6,974 nucleotides of DNA from NCBI GenBank assembly GCA_035644495.1, contig DASQOM010000292.1, positions 1-6,974 on the forward strand, given 5' to 3'. This DNA is from JACQFK01 sp035644495. Lineage in GTDB: Bacteria; Planctomycetota; MHYJ01; JACPRB01. The translations under genes were made by a program, and so were the position numbers. The notes beneath the pieces were generated by a model. It was not told where the DNA came from. It saw only the letters and a program-made list of their open reading frames with translations, and did not search any database. Within the stretch, counting starts at the first letter, position 1. Each line of letters starts with the position of its first letter. Below are positions 1-4,831 of this stretch, piece after piece.

Positions 1-585
1 CAGCGCCGGGAGGGCGGCGGCGGGGGGACCGAAGCGGCTCCGCAGCAGCGCGACGGCCCCCGTACGCGACGTCGGCTCGCGATCCGGTCTCAGGACGTCG
101 GCCCCGAGCGAGGCTTTCAGGGCCACCGCATGGCGGAGAACGGCACGGTCGTAGCGTTCCCCATTCAGGCGGACGACGCCGATCTGGCCCCCGAGCAGGT
201 TGCCGTTCCCGGGCGACAGCGCGACGCAGGTGACGCCCGACGCCATCGCGGCGCGCACGTCGGGATGCCGGCTGGTGAAGGCCTCCACCGCGCGCGCCTC
301 GGGGGTGAAGGGTTCCGTGGGCTCCTCGATGTCGAACGAGCTCCCCAAATGCGAATGCGCATCAATGAAGCCCGGCAGGATCCAGGAGTTCTTCGAAATC
401 TCGATCACCTTCGTCCCGGCGGGCGCGTCCACCGTCGCCCCGACCGCACGGATCCTGCCGTCCACGATCAGGACCGAGCCCGACTCGATCTCGGGTCCGG
501 ACACGGGGACGACGCGGCCGCCCTTCAGGACGACGGGGTCCCCCTGGGTCAGGAGGACGCAGACGACGGCGGCCGCGAGCATCAT
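1..585 (-). CDS. Exported metal-dependent amidohydrolase, C-terminus cut by window edge
   Basis: This is the N-terminal 195 residues of an amidohydrolase-superfamily protein (imidazolonepropionase/dihydroorotase-like fold); the rest lies left of the window. Residues 1-13 (MMLAAAVVCVLLT) look like a short signal peptide. A small beta-sandwich segment follows (about 18-65, KGGRVVPVSG...SVLIVDGRIRAVG), typical of the composite domain of these enzymes. Then comes FIDAHSHLG with the metal-binding HxH at H77/H79. The stretch GVTCVALSPGNGNLLGGQIGVVRLNG (about 114-139) aligns with the matching region of the upstream neighbour, so the two are paralogs. The start is the first of two adjacent ATGs, at 585. 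It overlaps the upstream stop as ATGA and has a GGAGG Shine-Dalgarno five bases before it (plus-strand 591-595), which implies translational coupling. Family known; substrate unknown. The lost C-terminus would hold the remaining metal ligands. Confidence 0.88.
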   Translation of the reverse strand, partial: MMLAAAVVCVLLTQGDPVVLKGGRVVPVSGPEIESGSVLIVDGRIRAVGATVDAPAGTKVIEISKNSWILPGFIDAHSHLGSSFDIEEPTEPFTPEARAVEAFTSRHPDVRAAMASGVTCVALSPGNGNLLGGQIGVVRLNGERYDRAVLRHAVALKASLGADVLRPDREPTSRTGAVALLRSRFGPPAAALPAL

Positions 586-1814
586 CGCGTCCTCCCGTCG
601 ATCCAGACCCGCTCGACCCGCGTGCCCGACTCGAAGGGCTCGCCGGAGAGCAGGACCATGTCCGCCACCTTCCCCTTCTCGAGGGAGCCGTGGGTCTTGT
701 CGATCCCCAGGATCCGGGCCGCGTCGATCGTCACGGTCGCTAGGGCCTGCTCGCGGGTCAGACCCCGGGACCCCGCGAAGGCCGCGGACTCCAGGAGGAA
801 GCGCGATCCGCCCGCCCCCTGCAGGCCGGCCCGCTCGTCGCCGAACGAGGCGATCGCCACGGGCACTCCGGCGTTCACGAGCAGCGACGCCGTCGCGGGC
901 GAATGGTTCAGATAGTCGACGCTGTACGGGCCGAGCCGGAAGACGGGCCCCACCACCGCGGGAATCTTGGCTTTGGCGATCGCCGTCGCAACCGGGCCGC
1001 CCTCCGTCGCATATTCCAGGACAGCCCTGAGCTTGTAGTCGTCGATGAGCTTCAACGCGAGGAGGATGGCGTCGGCGCTGTGGGCCTCCATGCGCACGAT
1101 CAGGGGCTTCTTCGGGTCCATCGTCCGCAGCAGCAACTCCGGCCGGGGATCCGTCTTGGGCTTCGTCGGCTCGTTGGCGTCCGCCTTCTTGTCCTTCTTC
1201 GCCTGCTCGTACTCGGCGGAGTCGTGCCGATATTTCTCCCACGCCTCGGCATAGGCCCGGGCCGCGTCGAAGGCCTGCCTCAGCTGGCTGTAGGACTGGT
1301 AGCGTTCCAGCGACGTCGACGAGTCCCCGCCCGACGCTCCCAGCGTGAGTTTCAGCGCCGCGTCGTTCTGGAGGACGGTATGGGCGGGGTCGAGGTGAAG
1401 GATCACGCCCAGCCCGTTCAGGACGCCCCCGCTGACGGGGCCGACATAGACCGTCGTGACGCCCGCCTGCACGACCTCGGCGACGTCCGGCGCGTAGAAG
1501 TCCAGTCCGTCGAGGGCCCGCTGCTCCGCGGAGCCGGGACTCACGTCGCGAGCGACCGTGTAGAGGCGCGAAGCGGCGTCGATCAGGCCGGGGATGAGAA
1601 CCTTGCCCGTGGCATCGGTCACGGTGGCGTCGGCCGGGACCGGGACGTCCTTCCCGACGGCGGTGATCAGTCCCTTTTCGACGAGGACGGTGGCGCTGTC
1701 GAGGGGGGCGCCGGCGCCGGTGTAAAGACGGCCACCCCGGATGGCGACAGGTTTGGCGGGAGGCTGCTCACCGGCTTGCAGGGAAACGGCAAACAGGACG
1801 GCGAGGAGCGTCAT
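582..1814 (-). CDS. Exported amidohydrolase-like protein lacking the HxH metal motif (possible pseudoenzyme)
   Basis: A 410-residue amidohydrolase-superfamily protein. Residues 1-14 (MTLLAVLFAVSLQA) look like a signal peptide. The composite beta domain is at about 22-75, and the fold ends in a typical tail (about 355-405: TIDAARILGI, GSLEKGKVADMVLLSG, VERVWIDG). The metal site is degraded: where the downstream paralog has IDAHSHL, this protein has IDAASRL (A81, R83). The family's usual LEHGTE is LEYATE (Y268). H245 in VRMEAHSAD is kept. A charged, Lys-rich linker at about 195-225 is common in this subfamily. The ORF stays open up to 1901, but I start at the internal ATG at 1814: it gives a clean signal peptide, is preceded by GGGGAAGGG, and lies about 52 nt after the predicted transcription start. 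A start at 1901 would lie inside the promoter. It may be a non-catalytic partner of the next gene, or use other ligands. Confidence 0.88.
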   Translation of the reverse strand: MTLLAVLFAVSLQAGEQPPAKPVAIRGGRLYTGAGAPLDSATVLVEKGLITAVGKDVPVPADATVTDATGKVLIPGLIDAASRLYTVARDVSPGSAEQRALDGLDFYAPDVAEVVQAGVTTVYVGPVSGGVLNGLGVILHLDPAHTVLQNDAALKLTLGASGGDSSTSLERYQSYSQLRQAFDAARAYAEAWEKYRHDSAEYEQAKKDKKADANEPTKPKTDPRPELLLRTMDPKKPLIVRMEAHSADAILLALKLIDDYKLRAVLEYATEGGPVATAIAKAKIPAVVGPVFRLGPYSVDYLNHSPATASLLVNAGVPVAIASFGDERAGLQGAGGSRFLLESAAFAGSRGLTREQALATVTIDAARILGIDKTHGSLEKGKVADMVLLSGEPFESGTRVERVWIDGRTR

Positions 1815-1872
1815 GATCCCTTCCCCGTTCCAGACGACCCCAGCGACCCCCTCGCCTCCGGACGGTGAGTTG

Positions 1873-1901
1873 ATCGTAACACCCTGGGAGACAAGGGTCA
1901 A
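1873..1901 (-). promoter_or_regulatory. Sigma70-type promoter for the amidohydrolase pair
   Basis: On the minus strand, -35 TTGACC (plus 1896-1901) is followed by a 17-bp spacer and -10 TACGAT (plus 1873-1878). The hexamers match consensus at 5/6 and 4/6 positions with ideal spacing. Predicted transcription start is near 1866, giving a leader of about 52 nt before the ATG at 1814. It lies in the only sizeable gap (1815-1937) between the DUF309 gene and the amidohydrolases, so the pair is probably a separate transcription unit. Confidence 0.6.
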
Positions 1902-1909
1902 ATACCCTT
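1881..1909. promoter_or_regulatory. Inverted-repeat cluster over the -35 element; possible operator
   Basis: Three copies of one half-site alternate in orientation: ACCCT at 1881-1885, AGGGT at 1894-1898 and ACCCT at 1904-1908. The last two form a 6-bp inverted repeat, AAGGGT/ACCCTT, with a 5-base centre (1893-1909). It covers the -35 hexamer and part of the spacer, as expected for a repressor site. It could also be a weak hairpin ending the DUF309 operon, but no U-rich tract follows on the minus strand, so I favour an operator. No regulator gene is visible nearby. Confidence 0.35.
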
Positions 1910-1937
1910 ATCGACAGAAGAGACCCCCGCTCCCGAA

Positions 1938-2300
1938 CTATTTTCCGAGCTTCAGGAAGGGGACGTGTTTGACGTCCAGGGGCGGCGGGTCGTTCTCGTT
2001 GAGGAGCCGGTACATGGTGCCGTTCATGCGGCGGATGAACTTCTTGAGATCAACTCCCCAGTAGGAATCGGGGTATTTCTCGAGCTTGTCGAGGGCGAGC
2101 CGAAACCGCGATCGGGCGCCCCGATGGTTCCCCCGCGTGTAGTGGTGCAGCGCGACGGTGACCAGAATCAGGCCCTGGATGAAGTCTTTCTCTTCGCCGA
2201 AACGTTCGAGCCAGAGCGACTCCCACGGATCGTGCGCCTTGTAGAAGTTCCGCGCGTTGAAGAGCTCGACCCCCTCCAGGAAGCGCGGGTCATCCTCCAT
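1938..2300 (-). CDS. DUF309 family protein
   Basis: A complete 120-residue protein with the DUF309 signature: FNARNFYKAHDPWESLWL (about 14-31, with H23, W26 and W30), then a helical stretch FIQGLILVTVALHHYTRGNHRGARSRF (about 40-66) and a YPDSYWGVDL segment (about 76-85). The usual AHExWE reads AHDPWE here. The family is a small all-helical, probably soluble domain of unknown biochemical function. The ATG at 2300 overlaps the end of the preceding gene by 11 bases and has no clear Shine-Dalgarno, so translation is probably coupled. It is the last gene of the five-gene operon. I see no U-tract terminator after its TAG at 1938. Confidence 0.85.
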   Translation of the reverse strand: MEDDPRFLEGVELFNARNFYKAHDPWESLWLERFGEEKDFIQGLILVTVALHHYTRGNHRGARSRFRLALDKLEKYPDSYWGVDLKKFIRRMNGTMYRLLNENDPPPLDVKHVPFLKLGK

Positions 2301-2769
2301 CGGTCTTGCGGAGGCCGAGGCAGACCAGCAGCCCCGTCCCGACGAAGATGTTGACGGAGACGAGGATGACGGAGATCCGGTGGATCAGCGCGAAATGATC
2401 CTTCGAGACGATATCTTCCGGCGCCCCCTGCAGAATGCTCCTCGCGGCCGCGGCTTCCGGATAGATCCAGAACATCAGGCACGCGGCGATCGTCAGCATG
2501 GTGAACACGAGGGCCGAAGAGACGAATCCCTGGCGGCTGCCCTGCGGACGCCGACCCAGGAGGAGCAGCGACGCCGCGAGCGCCAGCACGCCGCAGACCA
2601 GCTCCAGGCGGTTGAAGCCGCGGAGGACGGCGCCGACCAGGGTCCCCGCCTCCTGGCGGCTGGACGCGACCTTGAAGGCCGTCGGCGCGACCACGAACGA
2701 GATCGTCGCCAGGCCGCCCGTCCATAAGGCGAGCGAGACGAGCAGGACGGCGCGGGCCATGCGAGTCAT
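2290..2769 (-). CDS. Four-helix membrane protein, DUF4149-like
   Basis: A 159-residue integral membrane protein. Predicted transmembrane segments are at about 8-29, 53-72, 83-103 and 126-152. The N-terminal LWTGGLATISFVVAPTAFKV followed by LVGAVLRGFNRLELVCG resembles the DUF4149/TMEM205-like family, where a GG pair in helix 1 and an FxxxAPxxF stretch are typical. I place it there by resemblance, not by a search. The start at 2769 is supported by a strong GGAGG seven bases upstream (plus 2777-2781) and by an ATGA overlap with the peroxiredoxin stop. A second ATG, three codons in, is possible. Function is unknown; position in the operon suggests an inner-membrane role tied to redox or Fe-S genes. 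Confidence 0.75.
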   Translation of the reverse strand: MTRMARAVLLVSLALWTGGLATISFVVAPTAFKVASSRQEAGTLVGAVLRGFNRLELVCGVLALAASLLLLGRRPQGSRQGFVSSALVFTMLTIAACLMFWIYPEAAAARSILQGAPEDIVSKDHFALIHRISVILVSVNIFVGTGLLVCLGLRKTDGG

Positions 2770-3182
2770 CGGATCGCCTCCAGGATTTCGTCGTCGGTCG
2801 GCATCCCGTGACGGTGGAACTTGACGACGCCGTCGGGGCTGATGACGACCACGGTGCGCTGGTTATACGTCCCGCGAGCGGCGCCGTAGGTTTCCGCCAT
2901 CTTGAGGCCCGGGTCGGAGAGCAGCGGGAAGCCGAACCCGAAGCCGTCGCAGAACTTCTGATGCGAATCGACGCCCGCGGGGTTGACCCCGAAAATCAGC
3001 GCGCCGGCGCGGTCGAACTTGGCCTTGTCGTCGCGCAGCGCGGACAGCTGCTTGTTGCAGCCGGGCGTATTGTCCATCGGGTAGAAGACGAGGACGACGG
3101 GCTTCCCCGCGCACGACTCGAGGGTGTACGTCTTTCCGTCGCTCGCCGTCAGCGAGAACGGCGGGGCCGGACGGCCGATCAC
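2766..3182 (-). CDS. Peroxiredoxin (AhpC/TSA, BCP/PrxQ-like), GTG start
   Basis: A 138-residue thioredoxin-fold peroxidase that reduces hydrogen peroxide or organic hydroperoxides using thiols. Visible features: the N-terminal IGRPAPPFSLTASDGKTYTL; VVLVFYPMDNTPGCNKQLSALRDD, containing the PxxxTxxC active site (P35, T39, peroxidatic C42); GVNPAGVDSHQKFC; FPLLSDPG; and a C-terminal strand TVVVISPDGVVKFHRHG. The residue five after C42, which is the resolving Cys in E. coli BCP-type enzymes, is Ser47. C24 and C78 are the only other cysteines, so it may be 1-Cys or resolve through C78. The GTG at 3182 forms a GTGA overlap with the scaffold-gene stop and puts the start at the usual family N-terminus. 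The open frame extends further upstream, but that part lies inside the upstream genes and is not family sequence. Confidence 0.9.
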   Translation of the reverse strand: MIGRPAPPFSLTASDGKTYTLESCAGKPVVLVFYPMDNTPGCNKQLSALRDDKAKFDRAGALIFGVNPAGVDSHQKFCDGFGFGFPLLSDPGLKMAETYGAARGTYNQRTVVVISPDGVVKFHRHGMPTDDEILEAIR

Positions 3183-3538
3183 GCGAACGCCGCCTTGAGG
3201 GCGTCCTCGGCCACGACCGAGCAGACGATCTTGTATTCGGGCAGGCCGTGCAGGTGCTGGACCACGTCCATATTGCGGATCTTCATTGCGTTCTCGACGG
3301 ACGTGCCGATCAGGAGCTCCGTCAGGGCGGAACTGGCCGCAATCGCGGCCGCGCAGCCGAAGGTCTTGACGCGGGCGTCGGCGATCACGCCGTCCTTCAC
3401 CCGGAGGGTCAGCTTGACTTGGTCGCCGCAGACGGAGTTGCGCACGAACGCGGAATGAGTGGGTTCGACGACCTCCCCGGTATTCCGGGGATTGAGGAAG
3501 TGGTCCATGACCGTGGGGTTGTAGTCTTCGAACGGCAT
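3179..3538 (-). CDS. IscU/NifU N-terminal-type Fe-S cluster scaffold
   Basis: A 119-residue protein that aligns by eye along its length with IscU, the cytoplasmic scaffold on which [2Fe-2S] clusters are built. The opening YNPTVMDHFLNPRNTGEV (6-23) is typical. The three cluster cysteines are present: C37 in SVCGD (with the neighbouring D39), C62 in KTFGCAAAIAASS, and C106 in KIVCSVVAEDALKAA. Two departures stand out. The residue before C106, usually His, is Val105, and the chaperone-recognition LPPVK of E. coli IscU is LPEYK. The ATG at 3538 lies 5 nt after the DUF2203 stop. No good Shine-Dalgarno is seen. The open frame reaches 3643, but that extension is not family-like and overlaps DUF2203. 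No cysteine desulfurase or HscA/HscB is in the window. Confidence 0.92.
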   Translation of the reverse strand: MPFEDYNPTVMDHFLNPRNTGEVVEPTHSAFVRNSVCGDQVKLTLRVKDGVIADARVKTFGCAAAIAASSALTELLIGTSVENAMKIRNMDVVQHLHGLPEYKIVCSVVAEDALKAAFA

Positions 3539-3543
3539 GTCGG

Positions 3544-3972
3544 TTACCGGGCGAGTTCCTCGGCGGGGATGGGCTGCCGGCCGGGAAAGCCCTCCTCCAG
3601 GTGGTGGTAGAACTCGATGGACTTTTCGCCGCGCTTCCAGCACAGGAAGACCAGCCGGCTGTCGATGACCCCATAGAAGTCGACCAGGCCCTGCTCGATG
3701 CTCTTCACAACGGCCTCAAACTCGGCAATGCGCCGGCCGGCCGCATCATAGTCCTTCTTGGCCTGCTCGATCTCTTCCAGGTAATGGGAATGCTCCTTGA
3801 AATCCGGGTTGGTCTCCGCCTGGACCTCCTCGCCCCAGATCATCTCCAGCACATCCACCTTGCTCTTGATGGTCTTCAGGCGGTTGCGGATCTCGTCAAT
3901 GTCGTCGAAGGCGCGGCTGAGCTTCGGAATGACTCCCGAGGCCTCGCGGGGCGTGAAGATCCGGGGACCCAT
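3544..3972 (-). CDS. DUF2203 family protein
   Basis: A 142-residue soluble protein with the marks of DUF2203. The N-terminal RIFTPREASGVIPKLSRAFDDI (4-25) leads into a long, charged helical region (about 26-95) that is likely coiled coil. The conserved C-terminal block follows (about 95-134: GLVDFYG, LVFLCWKRGE, IEFYHHLEEGFPGRQPI). The role of the family is not established; the conserved LCW and YHH residues could bind a ligand or metal, but that is inference. It is the first gene of the minus-strand operon. The ATG at 3972 has no Shine-Dalgarno because a perfect TATAAT occupies that place, so the mRNA is probably near-leaderless. Confidence 0.87.
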   Translation of the reverse strand: MGPRIFTPREASGVIPKLSRAFDDIDEIRNRLKTIKSKVDVLEMIWGEEVQAETNPDFKEHSHYLEEIEQAKKDYDAAGRRIAEFEAVVKSIEQGLVDFYGVIDSRLVFLCWKRGEKSIEFYHHLEEGFPGRQPIPAEELAR

Positions 3973-3980
3973 CGGCGGCG

Positions 3981-4009
3981 ATTATAGCGTGAACTGATTT
4001 AAAATAAAA
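3981..4009 (-). promoter_or_regulatory. Promoter of the DUF2203/Fe-S operon, near-leaderless
   Basis: A perfect -10 TATAAT lies on the minus strand (plus 3981-3986). At 17-bp spacing the -35 position reads TTTTAT (plus 4004-4009), only a half match, and it is built from the U-tract of the terminator just upstream. The predicted transcription start, near 3974, is about two bases before the ATG at 3972. Confidence 0.5.
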
Positions 4010-4060
4010 GGAGCCAGGCCACCGCTTCGAGGTTTTACCCTTTCAAAGGCGGCCTGGCCC
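4001..4060 (-). terminator. Rho-independent terminator of the ncRNA candidate
   Basis: On the minus strand a 13-bp stem pairs 4060-4048 with 4023-4011. Its core is GCCAGGCC/GGCCTGGC, with two G-U pairs (4059/4012 and 4050/4021). A 24-nt loop follows (4024-4047), then TCC and TTTTATTTT. On the plus strand the two G-U pairs become A-C mismatches and no U-tract follows, so it acts on minus-strand transcripts. The loop is longer than in most intrinsic terminators and may fold itself (CCTT/AAGG). Confidence 0.65.
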
Positions 4061-4371
4061 TGGAGAGAGGGGGAAACAGATTTTGGGCTTGCGAGGCCAA
4101 ACATACGTGCCTGAGCACTCTATACTAGTTTGACCTCAGCCTGCCCGTAGCTTGAGCCCCCTGACCCAGCTGGGCGAGCCCCTGATTCGAGCAACCGTTC
4201 CTCGGGCCAATCCAAAAGGATCAACCGTTCGGTACTGCACAGCCACTCAAAGAGCGTCGAATCTTTCTATCCGGATCGGCGTGGAACTGTCTTCCCCGCC
4301 GACTTGACTGACTCTCTGGAACCCTTCCTCACTCCAACTTCTATAGGCAGTACCCGTAGGTACCGCCTTCC
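4001..4371 (-). ncRNA. Candidate structured non-coding RNA, about 370 nt, no recognised family
   Basis: The transcript is bounded by a consensus promoter (4378-4406) and a terminator (4060-4001), with a predicted G start at 4371. No convincing ORF lies on this strand. Visible stems on the minus strand: a 5' hairpin (4367-4359 with 4354-4346, 9 bp, capped by a UACG loop closed by C-G); a long-range closing stem (4335-4327 with 4070-4062, 8 of 9 paired); a 10-bp hairpin with one G-A mismatch (4302-4297/4281-4276 and 4295-4292/4286-4283); CGCTC-TTT-GAGTG (4256-4244); a 9-bp stem with a UUUU loop (4226-4218/4213-4205); a 10-bp stem (4137-4128/4102-4093) enclosing GTGC-TCAG-GCAC; and the terminator. 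Each wobble pair in these stems is G-U in the minus RNA and would be A-C in the plus RNA. Diagnostic sequences of tmRNA, RNase P, 6S and SRP RNA are not seen. It could instead be an attenuated leader of the DUF2203 operon. Confidence 0.6.
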
Positions 4372-4377
4372 ATACGG

Positions 4378-4406
4378 AGTATACGCCGGACGACGGGGGC
4401 TGTCAA
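4378..4406 (-). promoter_or_regulatory. Strong sigma70 promoter for the ncRNA candidate
   Basis: The minus strand reads TTGACA (plus 4401-4406, 6/6 consensus), a 17-bp spacer, then TATACT (plus 4378-4383, 5/6). A run of six T (plus 4409-4414) sits just upstream, where an UP element would be. This is the best promoter in the window. It points away from mrp and at about 370 bases without a gene. Confidence 0.75.
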
Positions 4407-4408
4407 CC

Positions 4409-4445
4409 AAAAAACGCTCGAGCCCAAGGGCTTATTCCTGTCGAG
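4409..4445 (-). terminator. Terminator-like hairpin with U6 tract upstream of the ncRNA promoter
   Basis: On the minus strand CTCG (4445-4442) and AGCC (4432-4429) pair with GGCT (4424-4421) and CGAG (4420-4417), with a one-sided 9-nt bulge and a CUUG loop, followed by CG and six T (4414-4409). It could end a minus-strand transcript coming from 4446-4830 and so insulate the ncRNA promoter. I see no clear promoter or gene for such a transcript, and the T-run may simply be promoter-associated. Confidence 0.3.
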
Positions 4446-4794
4446 GTTTCCACAGAGTTTATACGATCAGTCCCCAAAAGTCTGGAGGCAATTCTCTTGC
4501 CTTGGTAACCATCGGTCAGCCGGGTTCATTCCCTGAATCCAAATCCGTCGCCGCGCTTCACCGCGAATTCAATATTGGCATGTTCTGAACATACTGGGGA
4601 TGAATATGTTGCAATTGGCACTTCCCGGGTCTAGAGGGGCCTCTCTCAACGACCTCGTGCCGAATAGGTTCCGTGAAGGGGTCTTCATCGCTTCTGAGCC
4701 AAGGGTTTACATCCGGAGTCCCGGGTTTCCACCGGCCCGTTCCGTCGATTGGAGGACTATTTGCTGGCAAAATCACGTTTCGAAGATGGTTACG
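4446..4794. other. Non-coding stretch upstream of mrp; no gene recognised
   Basis: About 350 bases without a credible ORF, less GC-rich than the flanking genes. Short inverted repeats are frequent: AGGCAA/TTGCCT around 4486-4502 (minus sense), the ATGTTC palindrome at 4580-4592 and AGAGG-GG-CCTCT around 4633-4644. It may hold regulatory sites for mrp, a second minus-strand RNA ending at the hairpin 4409-4445, or decayed sequence. I cannot choose between these. Confidence 0.4.
4580..4610. repeat. Overlapping palindromes, possible regulator-binding site
   Basis: ATGTTC-T-GAACAT (4580-4592) is a perfect inverted repeat of 6 bp around one base. Its right half overlaps AACATA (4588-4593), which is inversely repeated as TATGTT at 4605-4610. 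The GTTC/GAAC half-sites resemble the form of many helix-turn-helix repressor sites. It lies about 240 bp before mrp and about 175 bp behind the ncRNA promoter, far for a classical operator of either. Confidence 0.3.
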
Positions 4795-4823
4795 TTGACC
4801 GCTTTCCCCCCTTCTGATAGATT
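4795..4823 (+). promoter_or_regulatory. Promoter of mrp, extended -10, near-leaderless
   Basis: TTGACC (4795-4800, 5/6) is followed by a 17-bp spacer and TAGATT (4818-4823, 4/6), with TG at 4815-4816 giving an extended -10. The predicted start is near 4830, two bases before the ATG at 4832. No Shine-Dalgarno fits between them. Confidence 0.55.
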
Positions 4824-4831
4824 GGCCCCGA

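Noticed and set aside
130..1868. Long plus-strand open frames opposite the amidohydrolases
   Set aside because: Arg-, Pro- and Gly-rich antisense shadows without family motifs. The minus frames carry clear amidohydrolase sequence.
1815..1901. Longer N-terminus (29 extra residues) for the first amidohydrolase
   Set aside because: It would bury the signal peptide and place the start codon within the -35 box of the predicted promoter.
3183..3674. Peroxiredoxin as the tail of a 302-residue protein
   Set aside because: The upstream part is antisense-like, low-complexity sequence overlapping the scaffold and DUF2203 genes. The GTG at 3182 gives the usual peroxiredoxin length.
4011..4060. Inverted repeat as an integron attC site or transposon end
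   Set aside because: No RYYYAAC/GTTRRRY core sites, no integrase, no transposase and no target duplication. The polarity of G-U pairs and the U-tract fit a terminator better.
4346..4371. T-box-like GGCGGTACC near the start of the RNA candidate
   Set aside because: In T-box leaders this sequence lies just before the terminator, not at the 5' end, and no specifier-loop arrangement or aminoacyl-tRNA synthetase gene follows.
4520..4545. GGGTTCATTCCC resembling a tRNA T-arm
   Set aside because: The flanking stems do not pair, and no acceptor, D-arm or anticodon arm can be built around it.
4304..4588. Plus-strand 94-codon open frame in the intergenic region
   Set aside because: No family resemblance, no Shine-Dalgarno or promoter in its favour, and it runs through the antisense ncRNA promoter and the strongest RNA hairpins.
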